Assembly (NCBI RefSeq): GCF_043641665.1
Contig: NC_092182.1
Span: 19,085,241 to 19,149,240 of the forward strand
Length of the DNA stretch: 64,000 nucleotides
DNA from: Enoplosus armatus
Lineage: Eukaryota > Chordata > Actinopteri > Centrarchiformes > Enoplosidae
Reading direction: 5' to 3'
This document shows, piece after piece, positions 24,701 through 34,592 of the stretch. How positions within the stretch are numbered: position 1 is the first letter of the stretch; each line of letters begins with the position of its first letter. The position numbers and the translations under genes were made by a program. The notes below the pieces were generated by a model that was given only the letters and a program-made list of their open reading frames with translations, ran no database searches and was not told the DNA's origin.

Positions 24701-27667
24701 GGCTGCAGCGGAGAGCAGGCACAGAAGGGTGGGTGTGGATGTGTGGTTCTTAATTAGTAGAGGCAGAAATGAGCTGGTTCCTTGTGCGGATTAAAAAAAA
24801 AAATCAATTGGGAAACATAAAAGATAAATGCTAGACTCAATCGTGGAAAATATATAAAAACAACATGAGTGGAGAAGGCAACCAGTTAAGTGCAATGGGG
24901 ATTTTTTTTCTGAAAGTATACAATATATAAAAACAGCTGGCAACAACATCTTGGTACACAAAACTAATTTGAATAATTAAATCATCCCTCTTCATTAAAA
25001 CCTTTTTGTTTCTTAAAGGCTTTTTTTCAAGAACAGCAGAATAACAAATTAAAAACAGCATTGTTTTCAGCATGAACTATTTCCAAGAGGTAACTGTTGC
25101 AGGGTTACAGACATGAACAAAGAAAAATAAAATACCTGCACACTGATGTCACGTTTTCAGTTTTTCTTTTGTTTCATGTGAGCTTGAAGTTAGAGTGTGA
25201 ACACACATTATTTACAGACAGTGATGAAACACAACACGTCATTGTGTCCTGATATTGTCCTGATTTAAATATATATGAAAGGACAATATGCCCAATCTGT
25301 GTCATCACAAAATTCCTGTAATTTTATTTTTATATCACGAGTTTTGCACAAAACACATCAGTAACTAGAAGTAGATTTTGAAACTTTGAGACTGCAAAAA
25401 CGTGTTTTGCAGAGAAGGATATGAAGCAGAAGGTAAACCTAACAGTTTTAAATATAGTCAAACATTTTGTGTTGAAGACAAACAAACACAAAACACTACA
25501 TCATTTTAGGCTTTGTCAAACAACACAGAGAAGACTGTGCTTTTATCTGCAGGCGCAGCAGCACACGATACTCATTTCGATGAGCCACATCATGTAGTTG
25601 TTTAGCTTAACTGCCATCAGCATTTTTGCTTACAATGTAGTAATCATACGGCTCCAAAATAACCGTTATTGGCCTTATGATCTGGCATGAGTTTGGCTTG
25701 GCCTGCTATTTTCATTCCTGACTCTCTGTCTCCCCGCTGTGTTTGCTTCAGGTCATTGCAGATCTGGAGGAGGAGAAGAGGAGGCATGCCGAGGACACAG
25801 CGGAGGGAGATGATGTCACTTACATCCTGGAGAAGGAGAGGGAGCGCTTACAACAACAGGTGCCCTCTAATGAATGGTGACATGGAGTGCACTGCAAATA
25901 TTTGTCCAAAATATACTGGATAAATCTGGGTTAAAACAACTGGTGTCAAAAGCTTTGAAGTAAACTGTAACCATCCCCACTGTCTAAATCAATACACTGT
26001 TTACTACTTCTGAGTAGCTTGGTTATTGTGCGGCCCGGTCTTCTCGGTCTTTGCAGCTGGAATTTGAGCGGAGCCAGGTTCGGCGGTTGGAAAAAGAACA
26101 GCGGCGGATTACTGACCAGCTGGAAGAAGAACGGGCTCAGCACAAACAGCTCTCTTGCGCTTTGGCCAAAGAGTGCAAGTGGGCGAGTGCCAGAGCTCTG
26201 GAGGAGGGTCATAGGCTGACTGAGCTGAATCGTAAACTTGACAAGGTAAGAGCACAATCCGAGTTAGGCAATTTATTTCCTTGTGTTCTTACAAATGTTA
26301 GACCTGGTTATATGTTTTGCACAATGGGTGAACAGACTCTTTCTCACGCAGGAGAAGGAGGCTTGTCAGGCCCTGAGAAAGGAGCTGGAGGACGAGAGTA
26401 GGAGAGCTCTGAGGATGGAGGCGAGGGTGGAGGAGCAGCTGGCCGAGTTTGACACGGAGCGAGAGCAGCTCCGCTCACGTTTGAAGAAGGAGGAAGCTCA
26501 CTGTTGCCAGCTACAACAACAGGTGGGAACACTTGAACGCATTCATCGTGCAGGTGGCAGTAGATTGCACATTTTGCATACTATTACTACCTCAAGTCAT
26601 TTCATCTAATCTTAGTGCAAGAGAAGAAAATCAGCTTGCATCGTACAGCCAAATTTCTGCTCCAAACTAATCTTTTTTTCTCCCCATTTTGTGATCAGGT
26701 AGAAGAGCTGAGGAGGAAGCTGGAGGAGGCGAATATGACGAGAGATGTTAGGGAAGTAGTTACAGCTCCAGTGGAGGCAGGAGGAAAGGAGTGGGCCACA
26801 AAGGTTCCTCCAGGAAAGACAGCAGTAGACACTATAAAGGTCGAGGACATTGAGGAAGACAGAAACCAGCAACCTGTGCAGCCAAAAGTCAACGGTCACC
26901 ACTGTCCGGTGGAGACCAATGGGCACCATGGTCCAAACAACGCCCTCTCAGAGAAGATCTGCCTACAGAATGGGAATGAAAGCTCTCCAATTCATCAGAC
27001 CCAGACATCCTTCTCCTCCTGCAGTGCTGCCCCCTCCGCTCTCCCACCCTCCTCCCCCTGCGCCTCGCCTGTCCTTGCCAAACGCCCACCAGGAAGCCCG
27101 AGCCCAGGTGGCTACCAGTCTCCCTACCAGGCCGGGATCAACCAGCGCTTCCACGCTGCTCGTCATAAGTTCCAGGGTACCATCGACCCGGAGCCTCAGT
27201 CCCAGGCCGCTCAGCCTCCCCTCTCGCCAAAGGACGTCTCGCCTGTGACCAGCAGCTCTTCGCTAGAAGCCAGCCCAGTCAAGCAGATGGCCCGGAGCAC
27301 AGTCACTCAAGTCCTGTCTCGCTTCACCACCGTCCAGCAGAGCGCCGCACCGAAGCTCGCAGCTCAGAACAATTCACCCTTCGGTACAGACTACCGCAGC
27401 CTGGCGGCGCCCTTGTCTCCGGTCATCGGAAGGGCCGCAGGAGCACTTCCACAGGGGATCAGATCACCTACCATCCCCAGGGCTGACAGGGGCAACCCTC
27501 CACCCATCCCCCCTAAGAAGCCCGGCCTGGCCCAGGCCCCTCCCTCCCCGGCCGCAGTGCCAAGATCTGCCAGCCATTTCTCTGACAGCCCCCTCTCAGG
27601 CAGCTGTGGCCTCACCTCGAGCCAGGAGGGAGTCAAAGAACTGGACATGGTGGTTTCTTCTAATTAA
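17750..27667 (+). CDS. cttnbp2nl: CTTNBP2 N-terminal-like protein (six coding exons, 584 aa)
   Basis: The protein is a cytoskeletal coiled-coil protein related to the N-terminus of cortactin-binding protein 2. The family associates with cortactin, actin fibres and the striatin/PP2A (STRIPAK) complex. Exons 17750-17842, 24504-24728, 25752-25859, 26057-26245, 26352-26522 and 26699-27667 all join in phase 0. Residues 1-106 hold the CortBP2 N-terminal signature (KPELLMLFSILEGELEARDL; QLAAAESRHR). Residues 107-262 are a charged coiled coil (AEGDDVTYILEKERERL). The long last exon (263-584) is low-complexity Pro/Ser-rich, with conserved islands YQAGINQRFHAARHKFQ, TVTQVLSRFT, NNSPFGTDYRSLA and an SH3-ligand-like GNPPPIPPKKPGL. 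There are no ankyrin repeats, and 584 aa is close to human CTTNBP2NL (about 639), which excludes CTTNBP2 itself. The ATG at 17750 has a strong context (A at -3, G at +4). The coding frame is intact. Confidence 0.95.
18670..18710. repeat. (CA)n microsatellite with one CG interruption
   Basis: CA dinucleotides broken once by CGCG near 18679-18682, within cttnbp2nl intron 2. Confidence 0.85.
19661..19928 (-). mobile_element. Family A element, truncated copy
   Basis: Reverse-orientation copy: AGCATGGCTCTATGGATGGC, then TTTGGTCCAGACGGAAATAT, TTTGTGTTTAGTGGTAATTA and CTAAACATCAGCATGTTAGC. The middle section present in other copies is missing. Compare 4718-5160. Confidence 0.6.
22551..22802. mobile_element. 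Probable interspersed repeat (TAGGGATGC terminus)
   Basis: It begins TAGGGATGCCCCTATCC and contains GGTATTGGATCAGTACTCGG and TATTGGCTGATAC. The right end, GGTCTATCCCCA, resembles an inverted version of the start. I recognise the GGATCAGTACTCGGTAT pattern from fish repeats, but there is no second copy in this window to prove it. Confidence 0.4.
23699..24242 (+). mobile_element. Family A element, near full length
   Basis: It carries GTGCTTTGAGCTAAATTC, GCATGTTAGCATGCTAACAT, CTAAACACAAAGTACAGTTG, two copies of the CAAATTTCATGGCAAT/CAATAGTTGTTGAG module, a GACCGACCGACAGACATTG tract and the terminus AGCCATGTTGCTAACATGGC. It lies in cttnbp2nl intron 2, about 260 bases before coding exon 2. Confidence 0.65.
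24504..24728 (+). CDS. cttnbp2nl: cttnbp2nl coding exon 2
   Basis: Acceptor CTCCACAG|GCC and donor AGAAGG|GTGGGT. It encodes residues 32-106: AQRKELFIQERYGRYNLSD through QLAAAESRHRR, the core of the CortBP2 N-terminal domain. Confidence 0.95.
24729..25751 (+). other. cttnbp2nl: cttnbp2nl intron 3
   Basis: AT-rich 1-kb intron with GT/AG ends. No further feature recognised. Confidence 0.85.
25752..25859 (+). CDS. cttnbp2nl: cttnbp2nl coding exon 3
   Basis: Acceptor GCTTCAG|GTC and donor CAACAG|GTGCCC. It encodes residues 107-142 with the highly conserved AEGDDVTYILEKERERL segment of the coiled coil. Confidence 0.95.
26057..26245 (+). CDS. cttnbp2nl: cttnbp2nl coding exon 4
   Basis: Acceptor TTTGCAG|CTG and donor GACAAG|GTAAGA. 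It encodes residues 143-205: heptad-rich coiled coil rich in Glu, Arg and Gln (LEEERAQHKQLSCALAKECK). Confidence 0.95.
26352..26522 (+). CDS. cttnbp2nl: cttnbp2nl coding exon 5
   Basis: Acceptor CACGCAG|GAG and donor CAACAG|GTGGGA. It encodes residues 206-262, continuing the coiled coil (EEQLAEFDTEREQLRSRLKK). Confidence 0.95.
26699..27667 (+). CDS. cttnbp2nl: cttnbp2nl terminal coding exon
   Basis: Acceptor GTGATCAG|GTA, stop TAA at 27665-27667. It encodes residues 263-584. The first 15 or so residues finish the coiled coil; the rest is disordered Pro/Ser/Ala-rich sequence with conserved short islands, including PPPIPPKKPGL as a likely SH3 ligand. The exon is more GC-rich than its surroundings. 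Confidence 0.95.
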   Translation, partial: VEELRRKLEEANMTRDVREVVTAPVEAGGKEWATKVPPGKTAVDTIKVEDIEEDRNQQPVQPKVNGHHCPVETNGHHGPNNALSEKICLQNGNESSPIHQTQTSFSSCSAAPSALPPSSPCASPVLAKRPPGSPSPGGYQSPYQAGINQRFHAARHKFQGTIDPEPQSQAAQPPLSPKDVSPVTSSSSLEASPVKQMARSTVTQVLSRFTTVQQSAAPKLAAQNNSPFGTDYRSLAAPLSPVIGRAAGALPQGIRSPTIPRADRGNPPPIPPKKPGLAQAPPSPAAVPRSASHFSDSPLSGSCGLTSSQEGVKELDMVVSSN

Positions 27668-28471
27668 CTGATTATTTGATTTGTTAATAAATCAGTCAGC
27701 TGCTGCTCTGCGTGTGACATGATGGTTTAATCCACAGATATTGTTTTGTACATGACAGGATTTATATCCTATGCTTTTATGAACAGAGGTCCCTTCAAAC
27801 ACTGTTATAATTATATTTATTAGATTTTGTTTTAAATATGCGCTGAGGCATTATTTTAGGTAGTGATTAGGAGCTGGTACTAATGAACATTTACAACCGA
27901 TAGTTTTAGTTTCAAATGTGCCAATGCTGTTTGTTGGGCACAACGTACTGTTACTGTTTATTAAGTCTTTTTTATGGTGTCATATTTCCAAAGAATACAA
28001 ATCAATTCATCACGTGAAGAGGTGTCATTTTTTCCCTATACTTTGTCTCAAGTATGTTTCTTGTTATTACAACAAATACTGTAATCTTCCACGTAGCTGT
28101 CGTTTTTATAAAAATGTATAGTTCATTTTATAAATGTTCCTTAGTTATAAATGTATGATAGTTTTACACAACAGATAATCTAATCAGTGTGGTACTGAGC
28201 TTTGTTCATGTATTACTTTAATGTTGCATAGTTATGATAATCTTATAGGCTCAGATTATATGCAGCCACCATTGTACAATATCTTGTTTAAGATGAGTGA
28301 TTCTGATGAATGCCTTTTGTCATTTATAAATCACCATTATAAAAACACAGAAGTATTTTATAGTCTATTATGGCTTTGGTTAATATCACAACACAGCTGC
28401 CGTGTTGCCATGTTACTTTTGTCAGATCCTTTACAGTGCTGTATATGCTGGAAAGTGACAGGTTTAATAAA
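27668..28471 (+). other. cttnbp2nl: cttnbp2nl 3' UTR with two candidate poly(A) signals
   Basis: AATAAA occurs at 27686-27691, only 19 bases after the stop, and at 28466-28471. The second gives an 800-base AT-rich 3' UTR and is the more plausible main site. Placement is inferred from hexamers only. Confidence 0.45.
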
Positions 28472-28609
28472 TTAATCCCAAAGATTGTCATGTATTCATC
28501 TCTTTATTTATACTCTCATAGGAGTTATATGTTGCCAGTAGGCAGTGATGTAGGTATTAATGCCAACAATAGTACTAATCTAGTAAGGGAAAGCTGCTTA
28601 CAGTGTGGA

Positions 28610-28900
28610 GCTGCAACTAACCATTATTTTCATTATCAATTTATTTTGCAGATTATTTGGCCTATAAAATGTCAGAAAATAGTGAAAAATGCTATAATTT
28701 CTCATATAGCTTATTATTGGCCCAAAGATATTCAGTTGACTTTCATATAGAATCAAATACTCACATTTGAGAAGCTGAAACCAGGAAATCAGTTTGGCTT
28801 TTTTGCTTGAGAAATGATTAAAATTATCAATCAATTGCCGATTGTTGCTGATTAATTTTCTGTAGATTGACCCATTGATTAATCAACTAATTGTTGCAGC
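28610..28900 (+). mobile_element. MITE-like element (family B), intact copy
   Basis: It begins GCTGCAACTAACCATTATTT and ends ATTGTTGCAGC, so GCTGCAAC forms the terminal inverted repeat. Inside are GCCTATAAAATGTCAGAAAA, AGTGAAAAATGCTATAAT and TTGAGAAGCTGAAACCAG. It lies just past the cttnbp2nl 3' end. It is non-coding. Confidence 0.65.
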
Positions 28901-29841
28901 TGTAATTTAGTGGAATACAAGTGAATAATGAATCTGTATTGTATTTCATACTTACACCTAGCCAGTCAACAAAGATTCCAAGCATTAGAAGATTGATAAC
29001 AAGTAGTAAAATCTGACATCATGTATTCAATAGATAAAGGTTTTGGCCAAGAAAGGAACAGTATTCTGCAGTACGGCTAGATAGTGTTTTTAGTATTGTA
29101 CTGCCAAAGAGTGTCCTCTAGAGGTCAGTATTTGATAAGTAGCAAGACTAAGTAGCTATCTGCAGGCTGGGAAATACAAAGATACATGAATTATTACTCC
29201 TCAGAGATTTGACGTCTATCACAGTTTCTTTCATATATACAATAAATGAATCTGGGGTTTTTTTTGTCATTCGAAATATTCAATAGATTGTATCGATGGG
29301 TACTTGACCTGTTGGCACTATAAAAAGATAGCTGTAGATATGCAGCAATAAGTAAGTAATAATCCATGTTTATATACTATATTATCCTCTACTGTGGATT
29401 TAGTTTCATGCAGAGTTAACATGCAATACCATCTTTTTAAATAGTAACAATAGTTTTTAAAATAAGTAAAGTAAATTTCAGAGGAGATGCTATATATGCA
29501 CATAAGATATTGAGTTAGTACTATATTGGTGGTTTTATTCTAATACCCACTGGATATTTCTGTATTTGTGTGAATGTGAAGAAGAATCTCACCTTTTGCT
29601 CCCGTTTGGTTGCACAGATAAGTTATGAAACCCTTAAGTGGACTGAAGTGTTTGTTATTTTGTGCCCTGCGTTGCTTCAACTGTAAACAGTGCTGGAGTG
29701 GTGTGTTGTTTAAGTGATGCAACTGATGAGAGAAAGTGGGTGGTGGTGATGAGTTTGCAATTTCATAAGTGCACAGAAAATACAGAAGGATGCTTGACAA
29801 ATATCTTCTCTGTGATCTATAATGTCACAGTATATATATAG

Positions 29842-29986
<145 letters not shown>

Positions 29987-32699
29987 GCCTGACATCATGG
30001 CCAGCAGATACATGCAGAGCTGACTGGGCTTTCCGTCACACTAAATCCCCCTCCTGGTTGTTAGAGAAGGGTTGGCTGGTTAACGGGACGGGTCACCTCT
30101 TCCCTGCTCAGCTCACCTAATTAACATTCCAGTGTAGGACAGAAGGGCCGCATCCCAAATCCAGCACAGGCACGCCTGGTCCTCCAGCAAAGCCCCATCT
30201 TTCTCAGCCTCCATAAACACAGGCTCAGGTTGATGAGCTGCGAGGGGCCACGTCCTCGCTGCTCTCACTGCCAGCATGGCGGCTCACTCTGCTCTACTGT
30301 ACTCTACTGTCGTCCTCTGCTGGGAGTCAAACCACAACACTGAGCAGAAGACATAATAGTCTATGTTGTAAAGCCTTGTGAGATTGTTTTAAAACCATTG
30401 GCTTTTAGTAAAATAAATGTCAATGAAAGCTTGCACAGTACACATAACCTGTTTTTTGCCATCTACTTTGGCTTTGTTTGAGTAGTTCTTTTGCCTCACT
30501 TTCAAAATTTGGATGTCTTACACATCTAAGTTCACCTGAAATGTCTTTGTATGCATTAATATTCAAACGCTGACTTAATATTCAAACTCTGACTTCAGGC
30601 TTTGGGCTACATGACTGGGATTAAAAATGATGCTTTTTAAACAACTTTTATTCAAGCTATGGGTCATGACCCACACTGGATCTTGGCTCTCTTTCTGTTA
30701 GGATTCCACATGGCGAGAGGGGTAATAATTTACTTTTTTCCCCTCAGAATAAATCTCAGAGCAGTAGATTACATTTCTTTTCAAGTGCCCAACATCAGAA
30801 AGTTGGCAAATCCATTTCTCCTGGAGTGGAAGTGAAAATTCTTAACGTAGATTTGTTGGATCTTTTCTCAGTAAGGCCTGTGTGAGACGTGCTTGTGATA
30901 AAGCACTACATATATAAATAAATGAACTTGAACTTGAACTTGAAAAGGATTGCTGCAGCCACATGTCCCTCCTGGGCGGACCTGGTAAGTGCTGTACTTT
31001 ATGACTGCGGTGCACAAAAGCAGACATACAATGAGACACGTGGTCTCATGGCTGCAGTGTCATGTTGTGTGAATGAGATGACAAAACTGAGGTCAAGGAG
31101 GGAGCACGTAACCTGTCACGAGTTAAACCCTAAATTTACGGCCTTCTCCTTTCAGACCTGTTGTATGAAAGCTGTCTGTCTAGCCCTCCATTTTCCTGGC
31201 TGTATCAGCGACGGCTTCTGTCACTGCACTGGTCTCACAACAATGTCCTAATCACTGTCATCTGTGCTGCGGCTTGGAGTGCTCCAATCTCTTTCTTATC
31301 CTCTTGCTCTCTTTTTTCTTTCCTCCCTCTCGTCCCCTCTTCTCTGTCCAAAATTAGCCCAGGCCATGAGATGGGCCTAGAATAGGAGCTCTGGCCCCCC
31401 CACACCGAGCCTCTTAAAAGACCACAGCTGGAGCTGGCTCAGAGAAGAAGGCAGAAGGAGAGGGAGGGCCGGATGACGAGTGTTATCGCCACCATCACCT
31501 GCTCCCTTGTAAAGCAATTTGTTATAGAGTTGTCACTGTAAAATCCATAGCTTGTCCTGGGGTAAAGAAAGACAGGGTCACATGTAATAAGGATCCGGGT
31601 GTCGCTCCAAATCCAGATATGACATAAGTGAAGGACGAACAGCTGGGCTATGTGAGAGTCTGTCTGTGTGTGTGTGATATGGAATAAGAGGGGAGAGTGT
31701 CCAGTGACATTTATTTATTTGTTGTTTTGGGAAAGAAATATGAAAAATGACAATTTCCTTTGTAAATTGGAAAATCGGAAAATTGGAAAAGTTTACATTC
31801 ACAAACACACTATTATATTCACGGTCTGTGCTGTGGTATTTTCAGGCAGCTGCATTGTTATTGACCTTTATGGAGGTCTCTGACAAACACCCCTGCATTT
31901 GCACGAATTCAAATGACCTCACACTCTCATACACACGTACTGTATTGCACATAGCGTAAGTGTCTTTCTCTACCTACGAGACGAACGCAGCACCAAAGTG
32001 ACTCACTGAAGTCGCAGCGATACGAGCCAGGAATGTCCTTGAGGTGGGTCATATGTTTCCACATTGGCTCGATGAGGCAAACCTGTTTCTGGATCGGGAC
32101 TGTTGATATGAGCTGAACTGCAAACATGCACTCCGGTGGCATTACAGAAGAGGTTCAAGTGCTCAGAGCTGGCGGGAAGATATTTACTCTCCCGTCATGA
32201 GTTGCATGGTTGGAAGGCAACTTTTTTGAAGTTATTAATCATTTTCTAACAGGAGAGGACTGTATCGGGCCCCATACCAAACTTGGAGAAGCAGGCATTA
32301 CAGCACATATAAGCCAAAAGTCAACTACCATGCAAATGTAAAGTGTCTACTTAACCGGTGACAAGTGACCGAAGTCAAAGTAATTACCAGGTCAGAGTAT
32401 TTTCTCCAGCGTTTCCCACCCTCGGCTATAACTGGAGGAAATTTAAATTACGTATGCGTTGTCAAATATTTGCTTTTTGACACTCAGCCTCACTTCTCGT
32501 CTCATCTCCCCCTGTGTGAATGGTATTCTTGAGTTTTGCGTCTTGTGTGTATGGGTAGTCCTCTTTCCAGGTCTTCATGGTCAAGAGGAGGTCTTGTGAT
32601 TCAAGTCCTGACAGTTTTGGTGGAACCTCGATGTTGCTTGACTTTTTCCCCAGATATGTATTTTATATGTTAGCAGTTTATTTAACTGATATTGTAATT

Positions 32700-32943
32700 C
32701 AGTTTCTTCATAGTGTGATTTCGCTATTATTATTTCTGTCTTTTCTGGACATACGGTATCTATTGCATGATGTCTGTCTGTCCTGGTGGATGAAGCTCTC
32801 CTCTGTTTGGATAAGACAGAACTGCCAAAACAAAACAACAGAGGGTCTGAGGACAGGTGCTGTCATATGTTGTACTGATTGTAAACCCCTTTGAGGCAAA
32901 TTCGTGATTTGTGCTTTTGGGCTATATAAACAAAATTGACTGA
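32700..32943 (+). mobile_element. Interspersed repeat (family E), diverged copy
   Basis: It shares TGTCTGTCTGTCCTGG, GATTGTAAACCCCTTTGAGG and TTTTGGGCTATATAAACAAA with the copy at 12690-12913. The 5' boundary is uncertain. Confidence 0.45.
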
Positions 32944-33949
32944 CTGCAGCTACCTGATGAAAGCTTTTCAGGAAACAAGTTTAATGCTTGGCCTGAAGTC
33001 TGTGCATATTTACAACTGCCTTTCAATTGGTTTCTTGAACTCCAACCAGTTAAAATCTTAGACAGCACAAGTTAAGAGGGCTCCACGCAACAGCAAAGAT
33101 GTTTTGATGTGTTTAATTCTGGAAGAGACCAATCACAGTGGAACAACAGGCATATGAAACAATGTCTAAAATGCCCCCTGGGAAAGATTACCTGTCTCTA
33201 TGGAGACACCAAGTTCCTGTTTAATGATGTGTCAAAGCATGAAAGCTTGACCCCTCATAGCTGAAGGTTCCCAAGCAAAACTTTCTCCTCTACACTGATG
33301 ACACAAACTGACGATTTGGTCTAATAATATTAAGAAACGAAGAGTAACATCGCGCCAAATGTTTTCCTTCGTATCAATACTTTTAATCATCTTTGTGAAT
33401 AAATGATTTATTTAACACGGTTGCCACAGGAGGCTTTTTGGTTCAGTTGCACATCTTCCAAACATTAAATGTGTAATAACAATCCTTAATGGTTTTGAAC
33501 TCAATGATTTTAAATGTTCTACTATGAAAAGACATTTTAGTGCAGAAATTAACCAAAAATTATTTAATTTTAGACAAATTTCTCTAGAATGTTTCTACTT
33601 TTAGAGAACTACCTTCTTATATATTAAACTGACTGTCAAGGTATAACAAGTCCCCAGGGAAATATTGCACAATGCTACTAGATATACAATACCATGGCAG
33701 CTGAGTGCAGGTACAAACTGCTGGAATCGTTACTATTAGAATATTATAGGAACATCATTGTTGTTGTACCATTGTTAATGGCTGTTCTGAAGCGGAACAG
33801 AGTTGGATGCGTTGATTTTTAAGCAGTAGACATCACAGGCAGGGATCACTTTCATTCAAAATACATTTATACATCTCATTTCCTGCTGTCTGTTGGTCTA
33901 CATACTGCTATTTGCGATCTTCTGACAAAGGGGTGGGGGAGGAGGGGGT

Positions 33950-34050
33950 CACAGACAGCTGACGCACCGCAGCGGAGGGCTGCGCGTTGCGGTGCGCATC
34001 TTCATTCCCGGCTACAGCAGGAAAGGTGCGCACGACGCCTCTCCCATCCT
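33950..34050 (+). promoter_or_regulatory. wnt2b: Probable wnt2b promoter/transcription start region
   Basis: A GC- and CpG-rich island in AT-rich DNA, directly upstream of the leader and first coding exon. It includes a 9-bp stem hairpin (33963-33971 with 33988-33996, CGCACCGCA/TGCGGTGCG). No clear TATA box. The exact start site is unknown. Confidence 0.4.
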
Positions 34051-34182
34051 CGGAAATACTTCTTCCACTCGACTCGTATCTCATTTAAGAGACTTTTACC
34101 ACTTTCGCTTCAGCATTGGATTTTGTACTTAACTTCCCGCAGCTTCAGTGACATCGAGTTCAGTGCGCAACAGCGGAGGAGA

Positions 34183-34416
34183 ATGAATTCATAGGCTACA
34201 AGGCTATTAAGAGACCGATTAATTACAATCTCCGACGCCAATGAAGATTATGGATGTACAATGAAAATCTGTATGTATTAAACTAGCAGCAGTTCTCTGA
34301 TGGAGTTTAAAAAACAGTTTCCCTCCTTTTGAAGTTCTTTTAGTTCCCCAGTGATGGACGGCACACAATCGTCGAGGACTTTCACACCTGATTGTGCAGC
34401 TTTTGCCAACACATGA
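34183..34416 (+). promoter_or_regulatory. wnt2b: Cluster of upstream ORFs in the wnt2b leader
   Basis: Short AUG-initiated frames precede the main start: 34183-34194, 34241-34264, one from 34254, one from 34261, one from about 34300, and a 20-codon frame at 34354-34416. The last is in the same phase as wnt2b but ends in TGA 12 bases before its ATG, so it excludes an N-terminal extension. If this region is in the mRNA, translation of Wnt2b should be damped or regulated. Leader extent is inferred. Confidence 0.55.
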
Positions 34417-34428
34417 AAAGGACGCAAC

Positions 34429-34592
34429 ATGTTTGGTCTGATGAAGTCTCGGAGCTCACCAGACAGCAGCAGGGCTATGGGGATCAGACATGGGACAAAA
34501 AGCCAACATCACTCCAAACCAATCTCTAAAATATACTTCATTTTTATTTTGCTCCTGCTCATTTTCACACCGAGAGTGGATTCATCTTGGTG
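34429..34592 (+). CDS. wnt2b: wnt2b coding exon 1
   Basis: Encodes residues 1-54 plus two bases of Trp55, including the signal peptide, and ends TCTTGGTG|GTGAGT. M1 has A at -3. In-frame Met5 and Met17 are alternative starts; either still leaves the hydrophobic core intact. Confidence 0.9.

Noticed and set aside
26283..26609. Open frame overlapping cttnbp2nl exon 5, beginning upstream of it
   Set aside because: Its first 23 codons are intron; the real exon starts at 26352 after a consensus acceptor.
17750..27667. Calling the first gene CTTNBP2 rather than CTTNBP2NL
   Set aside because: The protein ends at 584 residues after the proline-rich region, with no ankyrin repeats, and it neighbours wnt2b and st7l.
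33950..34428. Extending Wnt2b upstream to the in-frame ATG at 34354
   Set aside because: That frame is closed by TGA at 34414-34416.
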